Shown here: positions 34,401-42,792 of the stretch, piece by piece
Layout of the letters: each line of letters starts with the position of its first letter
Position numbering within the stretch: the first letter of the stretch is position 1
Origin: Deltaproteobacteria bacterium
GTDB taxonomy: Bacteria > Desulfobacterota > Syntrophobacteria > Syntrophobacterales > Syntrophobacteraceae
Length of the DNA: 64,000 nucleotides
Reading direction: 5' to 3'
Assembly: GCA_021777755.1 (NCBI GenBank)
Contig: JAJYDE010000003.1
Coordinates: 1-64,000, forward strand
Made by a program: the position numbers and the translations under genes
Notes under the pieces: generated by a model
What the model was told of the DNA's origin: nothing
The model's database searches: none
The model's input: the letters and a program-made list of their open reading frames with translations, nothing else

Positions 34401-35132
34401 TCATAGATACTTGTAGACGGACTCGGGAATGTAAAAACGTCTTTTGTTAAGCGCGACTCCCAAAATATTTCCACCCACCCTGGAAATACTGTCCCGCAAT
34501 CTTGCGACCGTTTGCCATCGCGTCTTTTCAGCCTCGACCACCAGCACCACTCCATCGACCTTGGATGCGATTGCCAAACCGTCGGGAGAAGTCGCCAAAG
34601 GAGCTGAATCGATTAGCACCAGGTCGAAATTGGCCCTGAGTTTTTCGCACATCCTGTCAAAGGAGGCGTTGAAAATCTCGGGGGTGGAAACCGAGGAATT
34701 CGAACATCCGCTGACGAACAATTTGGACTCCCCGGCGAGTTGAAAAGCTTCCTCGATATTCCTCCCGCTTCGAAGCACATCCACCCAATCGATTCCGCTA
34801 CCTATATCGAAAAAACGATCCTGGCTGTGATTGAGTCTGTCCGCGTCCATCAGAAGCACCGAATGGCCTATCAGATCGGCTACCACCTTGGCAAATTCTC
34901 TGGAAATCGTCGAAGTTCCCTCTCCCTCGCGCGCGCTTATGAATTGAATGATCCTGGATTTGAGATGAGGCAAAATGGTCTCGATGACCTTGTAGAGGCT
35001 AAGCATTTCGTCTTCCAACCCCAACCCCGCCCGGGCCGGCGGAGCGAAGGGAACCGGAGCCGCACGATCGCTCTCACCCCTGAGCTTCTTTTCACGATGA
35101 ACGTTTTGCAGCGCTTCGTAGACCTTGCTCAT
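34401..35132 (-). CDS. CpsD/Wzc-type BY-kinase-like ATPase with altered Walker A
   Basis: A 243-aa ParA/MinD-like protein. MSKVYEALQNVHREKK is the usual N-terminus of such proteins in exopolysaccharide loci. The P-loop region is SAREGEGTSTISREFA (about residue 67), where the Lys of GxGKST is replaced by Thr. VLLMDADRLNHSQDRFF (Walker A') and FDLVLIDSAPLATSPDGLAIAS (Walker B) are clear. There is no C-terminal tyrosine cluster; it ends SVYKYL. It would partner the Wzc-like protein at 36778, whose cytoplasmic kinase domain is lacking. The missing Lys suggests weak or regulatory ATP use. A promoter overlapping a palindrome lies just upstream. Confidence 0.85.
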   Translation of the reverse strand: MSKVYEALQNVHREKKLRGESDRAAPVPFAPPARAGLGLEDEMLSLYKVIETILPHLKSRIIQFISAREGEGTSTISREFAKVVADLIGHSVLLMDADRLNHSQDRFFDIGSGIDWVDVLRSGRNIEEAFQLAGESKLFVSGCSNSSVSTPEIFNASFDRMCEKLRANFDLVLIDSAPLATSPDGLAIASKVDGVVLVVEAEKTRWQTVARLRDSISRVGGNILGVALNKRRFYIPESVYKYL

Positions 35133-35176
35133 TGCCGCGTTCCTTTATCGATAAACCCTGGCATCGCCTGTATTCA

Positions 35177-35193
35177 ACTCCTTTATAAGGAGT
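35177..35193. promoter_or_regulatory. 17-bp palindrome overlapping a -10 element (operator candidate)
   Basis: ACTCCTT and AAGGAGT flank a three-base centre, a perfect 7-bp inverted repeat. On the minus strand it covers the TATAAA of the promoter at 35182-35209, the position expected for a repressor site. No T run follows, so it is not a terminator. Confidence 0.5.
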
Positions 35194-35209
35194 AAAAACA
35201 ATTACTCAA
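35182..35209 (-). promoter_or_regulatory. sigma-70 promoter before the CpsD-like gene
   Basis: Minus strand: TTGAGT (35209-35204), 16-base spacer, TATAAA (35187-35182), about 50 bases before the ATG at 35132. AAAGGA lies about nine bases before that ATG. It would start a new transcript within the locus. Confidence 0.5.
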
Positions 35210-35285
35210 GGCTGGACAGGTTAAAATAAATTTCACCGCGAAAATTCCCTCCGTACAATACCCTTCTCACAGCCGGATCGTCGGG

Positions 35286-36767
35286 CTAGGGAATAACGAT
35301 CTTTTCCCCCACCATTATTTTGTTGATATCCCTCACCCGGGGGTTGAGTTCTTTGAAGCGCAGCAGCTTGTCATCGCTCACGCCACCGTAGATGCCGATC
35401 AAAAGTTTGCTGACGCTGTCACCTTGCCTGACGGTTACCGCATGCCCGGCCTGCGGCCCCGGAGGGCTCACCGGGGGGGCGGTAACGGGGGCGGGGGCTT
35501 CATCTTCGCTCTTGGCCCTCTTTTCGACTGCGGGCTTATTGTCCTTGTTAGCAACCGTCGGCGCGCCAAGTCCCGGTTTGTCCTTTGGCGCACTTGTTTT
35601 CACCGGCCCGGCCGCGGCATTGCCAGCTTCCGTGGTTACCCCCGGCACGTTGCGGGCAGCTTTCTCAAGGCCTTCCGCACCGCGGGAGGCCTTTGGCTTC
35701 ACCGGCGTCTCGGGTTGGTGCCCCGCTGTGGCAGCCGCCTCCTCTTTCGTCCCCTTCGCAAACTTCACCCCGGAATCGACCGGCTGCGTTTTTCCGCTTT
35801 TGATAATGGCCCGCAAGGGTCCGGCCCCGATGACCCGTTTACCCGGTCCAAGATTTGCCCGACCGGTCACAGTGGCCCTGGCGGCCCAAAAGGCCGCCCA
35901 CACACAACCCGCAAGAACCGGGACGAAGATGATTTTCCATCCCCAACCCCAACGGGTTCGCCTTTGTGCGAAATCTCCGGCCACCTCTTTGACGATCCGG
36001 TGATCGACCCGCTTTCGCTGATACCCGTATGCGGTCACAAGCGCATTGTCACACAGGATGTTTATGGTTCGCGGAATTCCGCGGGCCATTTTGACGATCC
36101 GCTTTAGCGCCCTCTGGCTGAAAACCTCATTATGGAACGAAGAAGCCCGCATCAGCCGGTGCTGGACATAGGCAACGCTTTCTTCCTCCGTTAGCGATTC
36201 GATCCGGGAGCGAATCGCAATCCGCTGCTTCAGCTGCCGCAACTCGGGCAACTCCAGCCGGCTCTCGAACTCGGGCTGGCCGACCAGAATGATTTGTATC
36301 AGCTTGTCCCGCGAGGTCTCGAGATTGGACAACATCCGCAGCCGCTCCAGGGTCTGGACGGGCATGTTCTGCGCCTCGTCGATTATCAGCACGACATTGC
36401 GGTCATTCCTGTATTCGTCGACAAGGTAATGCAGAAGGAGGTCCACAAGTTCGGCGGGCTCTTCCACCGGGGCCCCCAATCCAAGCTCCGAGCAAATCTG
36501 CTTTAGAAGCCGCTCGAAGGTAAGGATCGCATTGAATATGTAGACGATCCTGATCTTTTCCGGATCGGTGCCCTCCAGGTATGACCTGAGGATGGTCGTC
36601 TTTCCCACACCCACTTCACCGGTAACGGCAATGAACCCCTTTCTGGTTTCAATGCCGTAGAAAATCGAGGCGGAGGCCTCCTTGTGACTCGGACTGAGAA
36701 AGAGAAAATCCGGATCCGGAGTGATGTGAAAAGGACTTTTGGTGAACTTGAAATACTCGAGATACAT
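35286..36767 (-). CDS. ExeA/GspA-type AAA ATPase with C-terminal LysM
   Basis: A 493-aa protein. The N-terminal AAA domain begins MYLEYFKFTKSPFHITPDPDFLFLS and has Walker A GEVGVGKTTILRSYL (about residue 51) and Walker B NVVLIIDEAQNMPVQTLERLRML, as in the exopolysaccharide/exosortase-associated ATPase of the ExeA family. One membrane segment (IIFVPVLAGCVWAAFWAA) lies near residue 280. It is followed by about 140 low-complexity Lys/Ala/Pro residues and a LysM domain (VTVRQGDSVSKLLIGIYG ... INKIMVGEKIVIP) in the periplasm. It probably couples cytoplasmic ATP use to the periplasmic secretion apparatus through peptidoglycan binding. It starts ten bases after the chain-length gene. Confidence 0.9.
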   Translation of the reverse strand: MYLEYFKFTKSPFHITPDPDFLFLSPSHKEASASIFYGIETRKGFIAVTGEVGVGKTTILRSYLEGTDPEKIRIVYIFNAILTFERLLKQICSELGLGAPVEEPAELVDLLLHYLVDEYRNDRNVVLIIDEAQNMPVQTLERLRMLSNLETSRDKLIQIILVGQPEFESRLELPELRQLKQRIAIRSRIESLTEEESVAYVQHRLMRASSFHNEVFSQRALKRIVKMARGIPRTINILCDNALVTAYGYQRKRVDHRIVKEVAGDFAQRRTRWGWGWKIIFVPVLAGCVWAAFWAARATVTGRANLGPGKRVIGAGPLRAIIKSGKTQPVDSGVKFAKGTKEEAAATAGHQPETPVKPKASRGAEGLEKAARNVPGVTTEAGNAAAGPVKTSAPKDKPGLGAPTVANKDNKPAVEKRAKSEDEAPAPVTAPPVSPPGPQAGHAVTVRQGDSVSKLLIGIYGGVSDDKLLRFKELNPRVRDINKIMVGEKIVIP

Positions 36768-36777
36768 CCCGGCAACC

Positions 36778-38319
36778 TCAGTCCCTGGTCGCTATGGCGA
36801 TCAGCACCGGAAGGGCAAGTCTCTTTTCGGCCTCCATGGCGGTGCTCATCCCCTGTTTGTTGATTTCCAAGCCGTAGGCGATCGCAAGGCTTGCGAACGC
36901 GGCAAAAACCAGGGCGGCGGCAATCAAAAGGGCCAGGGGCTTGGGTGGATTAACCGGCGAAAGCGGCGCCCGGGCGGGCTCTATGACGCTCACACTGGTC
37001 ATTTTGTCCCTGCCCAGCTCGTTGTAGACGTTTGCCGCTTCGAGCTTTTGCCCGTAATCCCCGCAGATTCGTTTATAGGAGGCCACAGCCGCCGCCAGCA
37101 TTCTGTACCGGTTTTCGTTGGATTCAAAAAACTGCAGTTCCTTATTGATCTCATCAAGCTGTCCCTGGGTGCCCGTCAACCTCACCGAAAGCGCGCCCAG
37201 TTTGGCCTTGTTGCCCAGGACCTGCTTTTGAATCTCCTGGTAGACAGGGTCTGCGGGAGCAACACCCGGATTCGAAAAATTCTGCTTGATGTAGTTTTCC
37301 ACCGTTGCGATCTGGGAGCGAACGGCCCCGATCAGGGGGTTGTTTCCCTTGTACTTGGCCGCCAGCGCCTGCTCCTGAAGCTTCAGGCCGAGTAATCTGG
37401 ATCTCGCGTCTCCGGCCCGGTCCGAAGCGGCGGCGGTCAGCTCTGAGAGCGGCAGCGACTTCAATTCCTTTTCCAGTTCGGCACTCATTTGCTCCACTTC
37501 CTTTATTTCGTTTGCCGTATTGTCCAATGCCACGTGTATTTTCAAACGTTGATCCAGGAGCATCTTGCGTTGCTGGTCGAAGTCCATTATTTTGGTGCGC
37601 TCCGAAAAGACCCTCATGTCGTTTAGGGATTCCTTAAGTTTTTGCTGGTAGTAATCGACCTTGTTTTGCAGAAATAACGAAGACTTGGGGTCCTTATAGA
37701 CCTCGCCGCGCTTTTCGATGTAATCGCTTACCAGCTGGTTTACCACGGCCGCGGCGCTTACGGGATCGGCTCCCTCGAATGTGACGTCGATCACGTCACC
37801 CTTCTTGGCAGGTTTCACCTTCATATATTTGTCCAGCAGCAAGAGCGCCTCGCCCTGCCTGCCAAGGCCGTTGGAATTGACTGAACCGAGCCCCGGGAAA
37901 ATTATTTCCGGCCTCAAAGCCCTGATCACTTTCTCCTTGAGGTCTCGGCTCTCCAGAATGCTGATTTCCGCCCCCAGCATCTGCGCATGATCCACCGCGG
38001 GCCCATCCCGCTTGACAAGCGACGGATCGGGATAATAATTTTCCCAGCCGAACTTCACCAGAATCGAAGACTTGGCTTCAAACCTGGGCGAGTAGATCAT
38101 TTCATCGTATGCAACGGAGAAAGCGCAAAGTAGTACGCTCAACACCAGAAACGATATGATGATAGTCCTCTTATGCTTGAAAAATATCGCAAGGTAGTCG
38201 CGAAGGTTGTTAGCCTGACGCACCTGTCGCACCATGAGCATTCGTTCGGATTGCAGCATTGAATCGGACCCGTTCGACGCGGCGGGGACATTTCGATCCT
38301 GATATTGGGAATCACTCAT
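36778..38319 (-). CDS. Wzc/GumC-type chain-length determinant protein (no kinase domain)
   Basis: A 513-aa inner-membrane co-polymerase. After RDYLAIFFKHKRTIIISFLVLSVLLCAF (first membrane segment, about residues 42-66) come the Wzz-domain sequences KSSILVKFGWENYYP and VIDVTFEGADPVSAAAVVNQLVSDYIEKRG. A long coiled-coil region, about 215-400, contains VDYYQQKLKESLNDMRVFSERT and RLTGTQGQLDEINKELQFFES. SVIEPARAPLSPVNPPKPLALLIAAALVF is the Pro-rich loop and second membrane segment. It controls polymer length together with Wzy and stacks with the export protein encoded 10 bases upstream. The separate CpsD-like protein may supply the ATPase part. Confidence 0.93.
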   Translation of the reverse strand: MSDSQYQDRNVPAASNGSDSMLQSERMLMVRQVRQANNLRDYLAIFFKHKRTIIISFLVLSVLLCAFSVAYDEMIYSPRFEAKSSILVKFGWENYYPDPSLVKRDGPAVDHAQMLGAEISILESRDLKEKVIRALRPEIIFPGLGSVNSNGLGRQGEALLLLDKYMKVKPAKKGDVIDVTFEGADPVSAAAVVNQLVSDYIEKRGEVYKDPKSSLFLQNKVDYYQQKLKESLNDMRVFSERTKIMDFDQQRKMLLDQRLKIHVALDNTANEIKEVEQMSAELEKELKSLPLSELTAAASDRAGDARSRLLGLKLQEQALAAKYKGNNPLIGAVRSQIATVENYIKQNFSNPGVAPADPVYQEIQKQVLGNKAKLGALSVRLTGTQGQLDEINKELQFFESNENRYRMLAAAVASYKRICGDYGQKLEAANVYNELGRDKMTSVSVIEPARAPLSPVNPPKPLALLIAAALVFAAFASLAIAYGLEINKQGMSTAMEAEKRLALPVLIAIATRD

Positions 38320-38329
38320 TTTGTGTACC

Positions 38330-39034
38330 TTACTGTTTAATGTAATAGTACATTAGAACTTCATTGCCGAAAACGCCTATCGTTCTGCCAAGGTACTGAT
38401 CGACCCACAAGTCCACATCGGCTATATTACTTCTTGGTACGATCACCATATCGTAGGGCTGCAAATAGATGTCCTGCGACAGATCCACGCCTTTCATCGC
38501 ATCCTTTATGTTGAGCGCGATCTGAAAGGGCTTGTTGTCGGCCCCCCTGCGAAAAACGATCACTTCGTCAGTGCGGGCTCCGGGCAAAAATCCGCCGGCC
38601 ATGTAAACGGCTTGCAAAACGGTTGTCGGGCCGCCGAGAAGCTCCATGGTCGGCTTTGCCACCTCGCCTCCCACAAAGATTTTGTTGCCGGCCGCATTTC
38701 TTACCACCACGGAAACCTCGGCTTGCTGAAGATATTTGGTGTAATCCCTTGCCACAATTTTTCGCAATTCCTCGCTGCTAAGCCCCGCGACCCTTACTTC
38801 ATGCACCAGAAGCAGCGAAATCGTCCCGTCGGGTTGCACCGTCACATCCTGGTTCAAATCGGGATTATAAAACAGCTTGACGCTGATCTTGTCACCGGGG
38901 ACGATTCGATAAACCCCGGGACAGGCTGGCGCACCGGTGCCGGGCGCCCCGACCTTGACCGCGCTCTTGTTGTAGGCTCCACAACCGCATAGACCAAACG
39001 AAATCACCAAGAATAGGAAAAGTGTGGTTTTCAT
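38330..39034 (-). CDS. Wza-type polysaccharide export lipoprotein
   Basis: A 234-aa lipoprotein. The signal MKTTLFLFLVISFGLCGCG has lipobox LCGC at about residue 18. The Poly_export domain follows: YRIVPGDKISVKLFYNPDLNQDVTVQPDGTISLLLV, then ELRKIVARDYTKYL and VGGEVAKPTMELLGGPTTVLQAVYMAGGF (SLBB). The C-terminus lacks an obvious amphipathic helix of Wza but contains IVPRSNIADVDLWVDQYL. It should form the outer-membrane export channel for the polymer. It is the first gene of the polysaccharide locus. The 129-base upstream gap holds no convincing promoter. Confidence 0.93.
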   Translation of the reverse strand: MKTTLFLFLVISFGLCGCGAYNKSAVKVGAPGTGAPACPGVYRIVPGDKISVKLFYNPDLNQDVTVQPDGTISLLLVHEVRVAGLSSEELRKIVARDYTKYLQQAEVSVVVRNAAGNKIFVGGEVAKPTMELLGGPTTVLQAVYMAGGFLPGARTDEVIVFRRGADNKPFQIALNIKDAMKGVDLSQDIYLQPYDMVIVPRSNIADVDLWVDQYLGRTIGVFGNEVLMYYYIKQ

Positions 39035-39163
39035 TTTTCCCGCCTGTGATTATGTACAGCACTGCTTATCGAATCGTAATTGACCTGGATTACAGGGAAG
39101 CGGGGTGTAAAAGTTGGTCCAAGGAAAGAAAAACAGATGGTGGGAAGGCCGGACTCCGGAAGG

Positions 39164-39682
39164 CTATTTCTTTTTGTCCGCGGCTTTCATGCGGTCCAGT
39201 ATCATCATTCGTTGCGCCTTTTGCCAGTCCCAGGGAGCAATCGCGGGCGGCTGCGCCCAAAGTCCGACAAAACTCATCTGGGCAAGCCCCTCGAGCTTTT
39301 TCCATTCCCGGCACAGGCGGGATTTGTCACCACAGGGCTTAACCCATGCCAGCCCGTATGTCACAAGTTTATAGTTCAAATACCCCGCCGAACCGTCCAC
39401 TCTGACAAGCCCGTTTTCGACACCGTAGTTGTCCTTGAAAACAGGGGTGATCTCCACCTCTTTTTGAAGCGACAAAAATTTGGTCATAAAAAGCGCCTTC
39501 TCGTGAAAAGGTTGGCCAAATAGAGGGCAGGCCACCCCGTAGAGACGAAGTTTTCGGCTGGAACCGTTTGCGGAAACCGTAAGCAAATCCCCCGCGGTGA
39601 CATCCACGACTTTGCCCGTGTAGGCGTAAGAGGGGGAAACAAATAGGAAAAAGCTCCCCAGAACCACGGCAACAAAAATCAT
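39164..39682 (-). CDS. secreted thermonuclease-like (SNase-fold) protein, catalytic residues altered
   Basis: About 172 aa from the ATG at 39682; a GTG at 39709 is the longer option without a ribosome site. The signal peptide MIFVAVVLGSFFLFVSPSYA is clear. The OB-fold core TGKVVDVTAGDLLTVSANGSSRKLRLYGVACP matches staphylococcal-nuclease family proteins. However, the usual DxPE segment reads ACPLF and the distal YGR region reads NYGVENG, so the general-base Glu and the second Arg appear to be missing. GQPFHEKA and VTYGLAWVKP are conserved family positions. It may be an inactive binding protein in the periplasm. It lies directly before the export gene and could share its transcript. Confidence 0.75.
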   Translation of the reverse strand: MIFVAVVLGSFFLFVSPSYAYTGKVVDVTAGDLLTVSANGSSRKLRLYGVACPLFGQPFHEKALFMTKFLSLQKEVEITPVFKDNYGVENGLVRVDGSAGYLNYKLVTYGLAWVKPCGDKSRLCREWKKLEGLAQMSFVGLWAQPPAIAPWDWQKAQRMMILDRMKAADKKK

Positions 39683-39709
39683 GACCTTAGATTCACCCCT
39701 TGACCTCAC

Positions 39710-40224
39710 AACACTTGCTCCCTTGATTCAAGGTTTACCTGCAGCTCCGCCAACTCGGTTACAGCCTCGATAAAATTAAAAAATTTTCTCTAATGGGTAG
39801 GACTTGCCACAAGTTGAGCCTTGAGCAACAAAATAGAGTGTTATCGAGGAAGGTAAAGGGTGAGCGAAAGTGGTAGGAATGGGGTAACAGGAATACCTTC
39901 TCATAAGCTAAATCCCCTTATATCGAGCAATTAAATTATCCACTCCGAATGGAAGAATTTTTGTAAAATCCCGGCCTCGACCAGGATTTTGCCGGCGGGG
40001 TTTTCCCGCCGACTTTGTTTCCATATCACACTTTAATATTTTACAACACATTTGCGGCTCGAAAGCAGAACGAATTCATTCGCACGCAGATAACGGGAAA
40101 ATTCCACGACGGAGCCAGGAAAATTCGAGGGGGTCCGCCTTTTTCGGGGACCGGCCGGGAGCCGACGACCGCTCAAAGAGCCGGCCGTCGGCGGACGGGA
40201 GGTGCGGCACGATTCGAGGGGGCC
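39710..40224. other. 515-base gap without a recognised gene
   Basis: AT-rich sequence with several inverted repeats. One, at 39991-40013, has GGCGGG and CCCGCC around a GTTTT loop. Another, about 39966-39989, pairs AAATCC with GGATTT. A third, about 40160-40193, pairs GCCGACG with CGTCGGC. None has a proper T run on the minus strand, so termination of the repeat-protein gene here is uncertain. No coding frame is convincing. Confidence 0.5.
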
Positions 40225-42597
40225 TTACAAACTCGGCTTTGCACCGGATGGCTGCGGGTTGCCCACCGAGACCGTACATCTTGAGGTCGAACTCAACCGG
40301 TCCTCACTGTTTCTGACCGTCAGCATGAAAACCAGCTCCGAGGTTTGCCCCCTTGTAAGGTCCGGCGCCCTGAAAGTCGGGCTGCCCGAGGTCGGATCGG
40401 AAAGGCTCACCGGCACACCGCTGATTTGTGTCCATCGGTAGGTGTCCGAAGAGCCCGCCAGGTCTTGGGAGCCCGTGCCGTTCAGTTGCACGACACGACC
40501 GGGTCCTGTGCCGATATCGGCGCCCGCATCGGCAACCGGCGGCTCATAGTCGCCAACCACACTCACCGTCCACTGACCTCTTGCCTGCAATCCGTACTGG
40601 TCCCGCACACTCAGTTCGAACACAAGCGTAGCCCCGACCGCACCGGCGTCTGGAGCCACAAACGATGCCGCAGGCGTATTCGCGTTGAGAATCGCAACCG
40701 AGGGTCCGGCGATTTGCGTCCACCGGTAAGAGGCTACCGGAGCGTAGCTGTCCGAGGATGACGATCCATCCAAAGTGACGTTTGTGAAAGCCGAAACCGT
40801 TTGGTCCCGTCCACCTGTGACCAGGGGACCTCCGCCGCTGGAACTTACGTTTACCAGGCAGTAGTCGCTGGCGCTAACTCCATCGGAGTCCGTAACGCTC
40901 AGTTTGAAGGCGAGCGGCTCAGCCGTTGTGACATCTTGAGCCCGGAAGGTGCAACTCGAAGAAGCCGGGTTTGACATGGACACCGCGGGCCCCGAGATCT
41001 GGGTCCACTTGAAAGAGGTGATCCGGCCGCCCGGAGCCGTCGAGTTCGAACCATCCAGGGTGACCGTTGCACCGCTTTTAACATCCTGATCGGCTCCGGC
41101 GTCCGCCACCACCTCGCCGGCCGGAACGAAGACCGCGCTGATCACATGATCGCGATCCAGATTCGAGAAGGCATACGTTGCCCCCCCGGCGCCTCTTGCC
41201 GATGAAACCGCCGCGTCCAGTTGTCCGCTTGACAGCTCGATGCCATCGACCATAATCCCTTGGAGCCTGTACCCCTTGGAGGGAGTTATCGCGTAGGAGG
41301 CCTTCGTACCGGCGCCAAATCGGGATGTCCCCGGGGGTGAAATGGTCCCGCCCCCCTGGACGGATGCCGAAATCGCACATTTCGAGGCGGCAAACAAAAC
41401 CTTTATGTTGTGATTTTGGGTCACATTGGTCAAAGAGTAGCTGGAAACCGCGCCAACCGATCTATTGTCCACCTGTACCCCCGAGATTTGGTACCCGGCG
41501 CAGGGGGTTATCGCAAATGTCGCGCTCGCACCCGAACTGAGGCGAACCGATCCGGAGGGCGAAATCGATCCGCCGCCCTGGAAAGAGGTCGATATCGTGT
41601 AGGTCGGAACGGCCCTGAAAACCGCCACAATTTTATGATTGGAGGCTACATTGCTGAAGGTGAAGCTTGATACCGCACCTTTGGAAGCACCATCGACCTT
41701 GACGGCCGAAATCTCGTAATTGGCCCCAGGGGTTATGTTGAATGTCTGGCTTGCCCCCGACGCCACACTCACCACGCCGGAGGGGGAAATCGCCCCCCTG
41801 CCCTGGAAAGTCGCCGATATCTTATGGGGGGTCGAGGTTGGCAAGATCCCGTTGACGAGCGCAAACTTCGCCACGATGCTGTGAGCGGATACGACCTTTT
41901 TGAACGTGTAGCTCGATGCCGCGCGCTTTGAAGCCCCGTCCACCAAGAGATTGGAAATCTTGTAATTGGCCGCGGGGACAATTTTGAATGTCTGGTTCGC
42001 CCCCGGCGCCACTACCACCGCGCCGGACGGGGCAATCGATCCACCGGTCTGGCTGCTTGCCGAAATGATGTTTCCCGCGGCGACAAAGGTGGCCGCGATC
42101 GTATGGCTGCCGTTCACGTTGGAAAATGTATAGCTCGAAGCTGGACTCACCTGCTGGCCGTCTATCAAAAGAGCGCCTATCTGGTAGCCCGGATTGGGGA
42201 CTATGGAGTAGGTCTGCGATCCTCCGCCGACAACCGCGGTCGTTCCGGCAGGCGTAATTTGACCGTTCGAAACCGCCGCGGTCGTTATGAAATTACAGCT
42301 CAACTCCTGGGATAAAGGACTCTCCTGTGTACTCGAATACGCGGTTACCGCAAAGTAGTAGGTCTGCGTCTCCGAGAGCCCCGTCACCGTATAGGTGGTG
42401 GTGTTGCCCGCGTCAATCGGCGCCTGGTAACTTCCGCTTTGAGTTCCGAAGTAAACTTTGTAACCGCTGACTGTTGCGTCGGTGGATACGTTCCACCCCA
42501 ACACCGCTTGCGCGGCCCGCACCAAGCGCGAAGAACCGATCAGCAGTGCCAGTGTAACCATCAGGATTGTCATAAGGTATGCAACGTGACGCCCCAT
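40225..42597 (-). CDS. large secreted FN3 / InlB-B-repeat / PKD-like surface protein
   Basis: A 790-aa exported protein. The signal peptide MGRHVAYLMTILMVTLALLIG ends near LVRAAQA. A fibronectin type III domain (LGWNVSTDATVSGYKVYFGT ... TYYFAVTAYSS) spans about residues 32-100. Five repeats of about 70 residues follow, about 108-485. They are built like SFQGGGSISPSGSVRLSSG with a later YQISGVQVDN and SYSLTNVTQNHNIKVLF part, the divergent InlB-B-repeat type. Three PKD/K319L-like domains (VADAGADQDVKSGATVTLDG and relatives) occupy about 490-780. There is no C-terminal anchor. It is probably an adhesive matrix protein. Upstream sit a sigma-54-type promoter, a c-di-GMP riboswitch and a hairpin that can hide its AGGAGG site. 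Confidence 0.9.
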   Translation of the reverse strand: MGRHVAYLMTILMVTLALLIGSSRLVRAAQAVLGWNVSTDATVSGYKVYFGTQSGSYQAPIDAGNTTTYTVTGLSETQTYYFAVTAYSSTQESPLSQELSCNFITTAAVSNGQITPAGTTAVVGGGSQTYSIVPNPGYQIGALLIDGQQVSPASSYTFSNVNGSHTIAATFVAAGNIISASSQTGGSIAPSGAVVVAPGANQTFKIVPAANYKISNLLVDGASKRAASSYTFKKVVSAHSIVAKFALVNGILPTSTPHKISATFQGRGAISPSGVVSVASGASQTFNITPGANYEISAVKVDGASKGAVSSFTFSNVASNHKIVAVFRAVPTYTISTSFQGGGSISPSGSVRLSSGASATFAITPCAGYQISGVQVDNRSVGAVSSYSLTNVTQNHNIKVLFAASKCAISASVQGGGTISPPGTSRFGAGTKASYAITPSKGYRLQGIMVDGIELSSGQLDAAVSSARGAGGATYAFSNLDRDHVISAVFVPAGEVVADAGADQDVKSGATVTLDGSNSTAPGGRITSFKWTQISGPAVSMSNPASSSCTFRAQDVTTAEPLAFKLSVTDSDGVSASDYCLVNVSSSGGGPLVTGGRDQTVSAFTNVTLDGSSSSDSYAPVASYRWTQIAGPSVAILNANTPAASFVAPDAGAVGATLVFELSVRDQYGLQARGQWTVSVVGDYEPPVADAGADIGTGPGRVVQLNGTGSQDLAGSSDTYRWTQISGVPVSLSDPTSGSPTFRAPDLTRGQTSELVFMLTVRNSEDRLSSTSRCTVSVGNPQPSGAKPSL

Positions 42598-42601
42598 TTT
42601 G

Positions 42602-42645
42602 ACCTCCTCGTAAGTCGCCCGGCAAATTCAGCGCCCCGAGGAGGT
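42602..42645 (-). promoter_or_regulatory. Shine-Dalgarno-sequestering hairpin (riboswitch expression platform)
   Basis: In the minus-strand RNA ACCUCCUCG (42645-42637) is a perfect complement of CGAGGAGGU (42610-42602). The latter is the ribosome site four bases before the ATG at 42597. The 26-base loop lies between. Pairing would block translation, so ligand binding to the aptamer next to it could switch access to this site. Confidence 0.7.
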
Positions 42646-42654
42646 GCCGCATCC

Positions 42655-42745
42655 GCCCAGCAGTCCTGCTACCCTATTCCCATGCCCCGGAACTTAGGCC
42701 AGTGACTTTGCGTCCCGCGCTTTCACGCGGTTTGCCTTTTATGGT
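42655..42745 (-). ncRNA. c-di-GMP-I (GEMM) riboswitch aptamer
   Basis: The minus strand reads AAAAGGCAAACC, a GCG/CGC hairpin with GAAA tetraloop, then GGGACGCAAAGTCACTGGCC and TAAG. These match the invariant GEMM-I core (GGCAAACC, GAAA loop, GGGACGCAAAG, GGCCUAA), followed by a second hairpin containing GGGTAGCAGG. It lies in the leader of the secreted repeat protein, between a sigma-54-type promoter and a ribosome-site hairpin. Binding of c-di-GMP is expected from the class; the direction of control is not visible. Confidence 0.88.
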
Positions 42746-42774
42746 TGGTGCCAAATATCCTTGCCCCATTCCAA

Positions 42775-42792
42775 TAGCAAAATGAGTGCCTG
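42775..42792 (-). promoter_or_regulatory. sigma-54-type promoter of the riboswitch-controlled gene
   Basis: Minus strand AGGCACTCATTTTGCT: GG and GC are separated by ten bases, with GGCAC at -24 and TTGCT at -12. Transcription would start near 42765, about 20 bases before the aptamer, which fits. Confidence 0.7.

Noticed and set aside
1-39034. Full exosortase/PEP-CTERM system, suggested by PrsT, the ExeA-type ATPase and the ligase/AsnB pair
   Set aside because: No exosortase, PrsK/PrsR or protein with a C-terminal PEP-CTERM signal was found in the window, so only the shared polysaccharide components are claimed.
39991-40013. GGCGGG/CCCGCC hairpin as terminator of the secreted repeat protein
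   Set aside because: On the minus strand no T run follows, and it lies over 200 bases beyond the stop codon.
40225-42597. CRISPR-like or tandem DNA repeats in the repeat-protein gene
   Set aside because: The repetition is at protein level with strongly diverged DNA; it reflects InlB-B-like and PKD-like domains.
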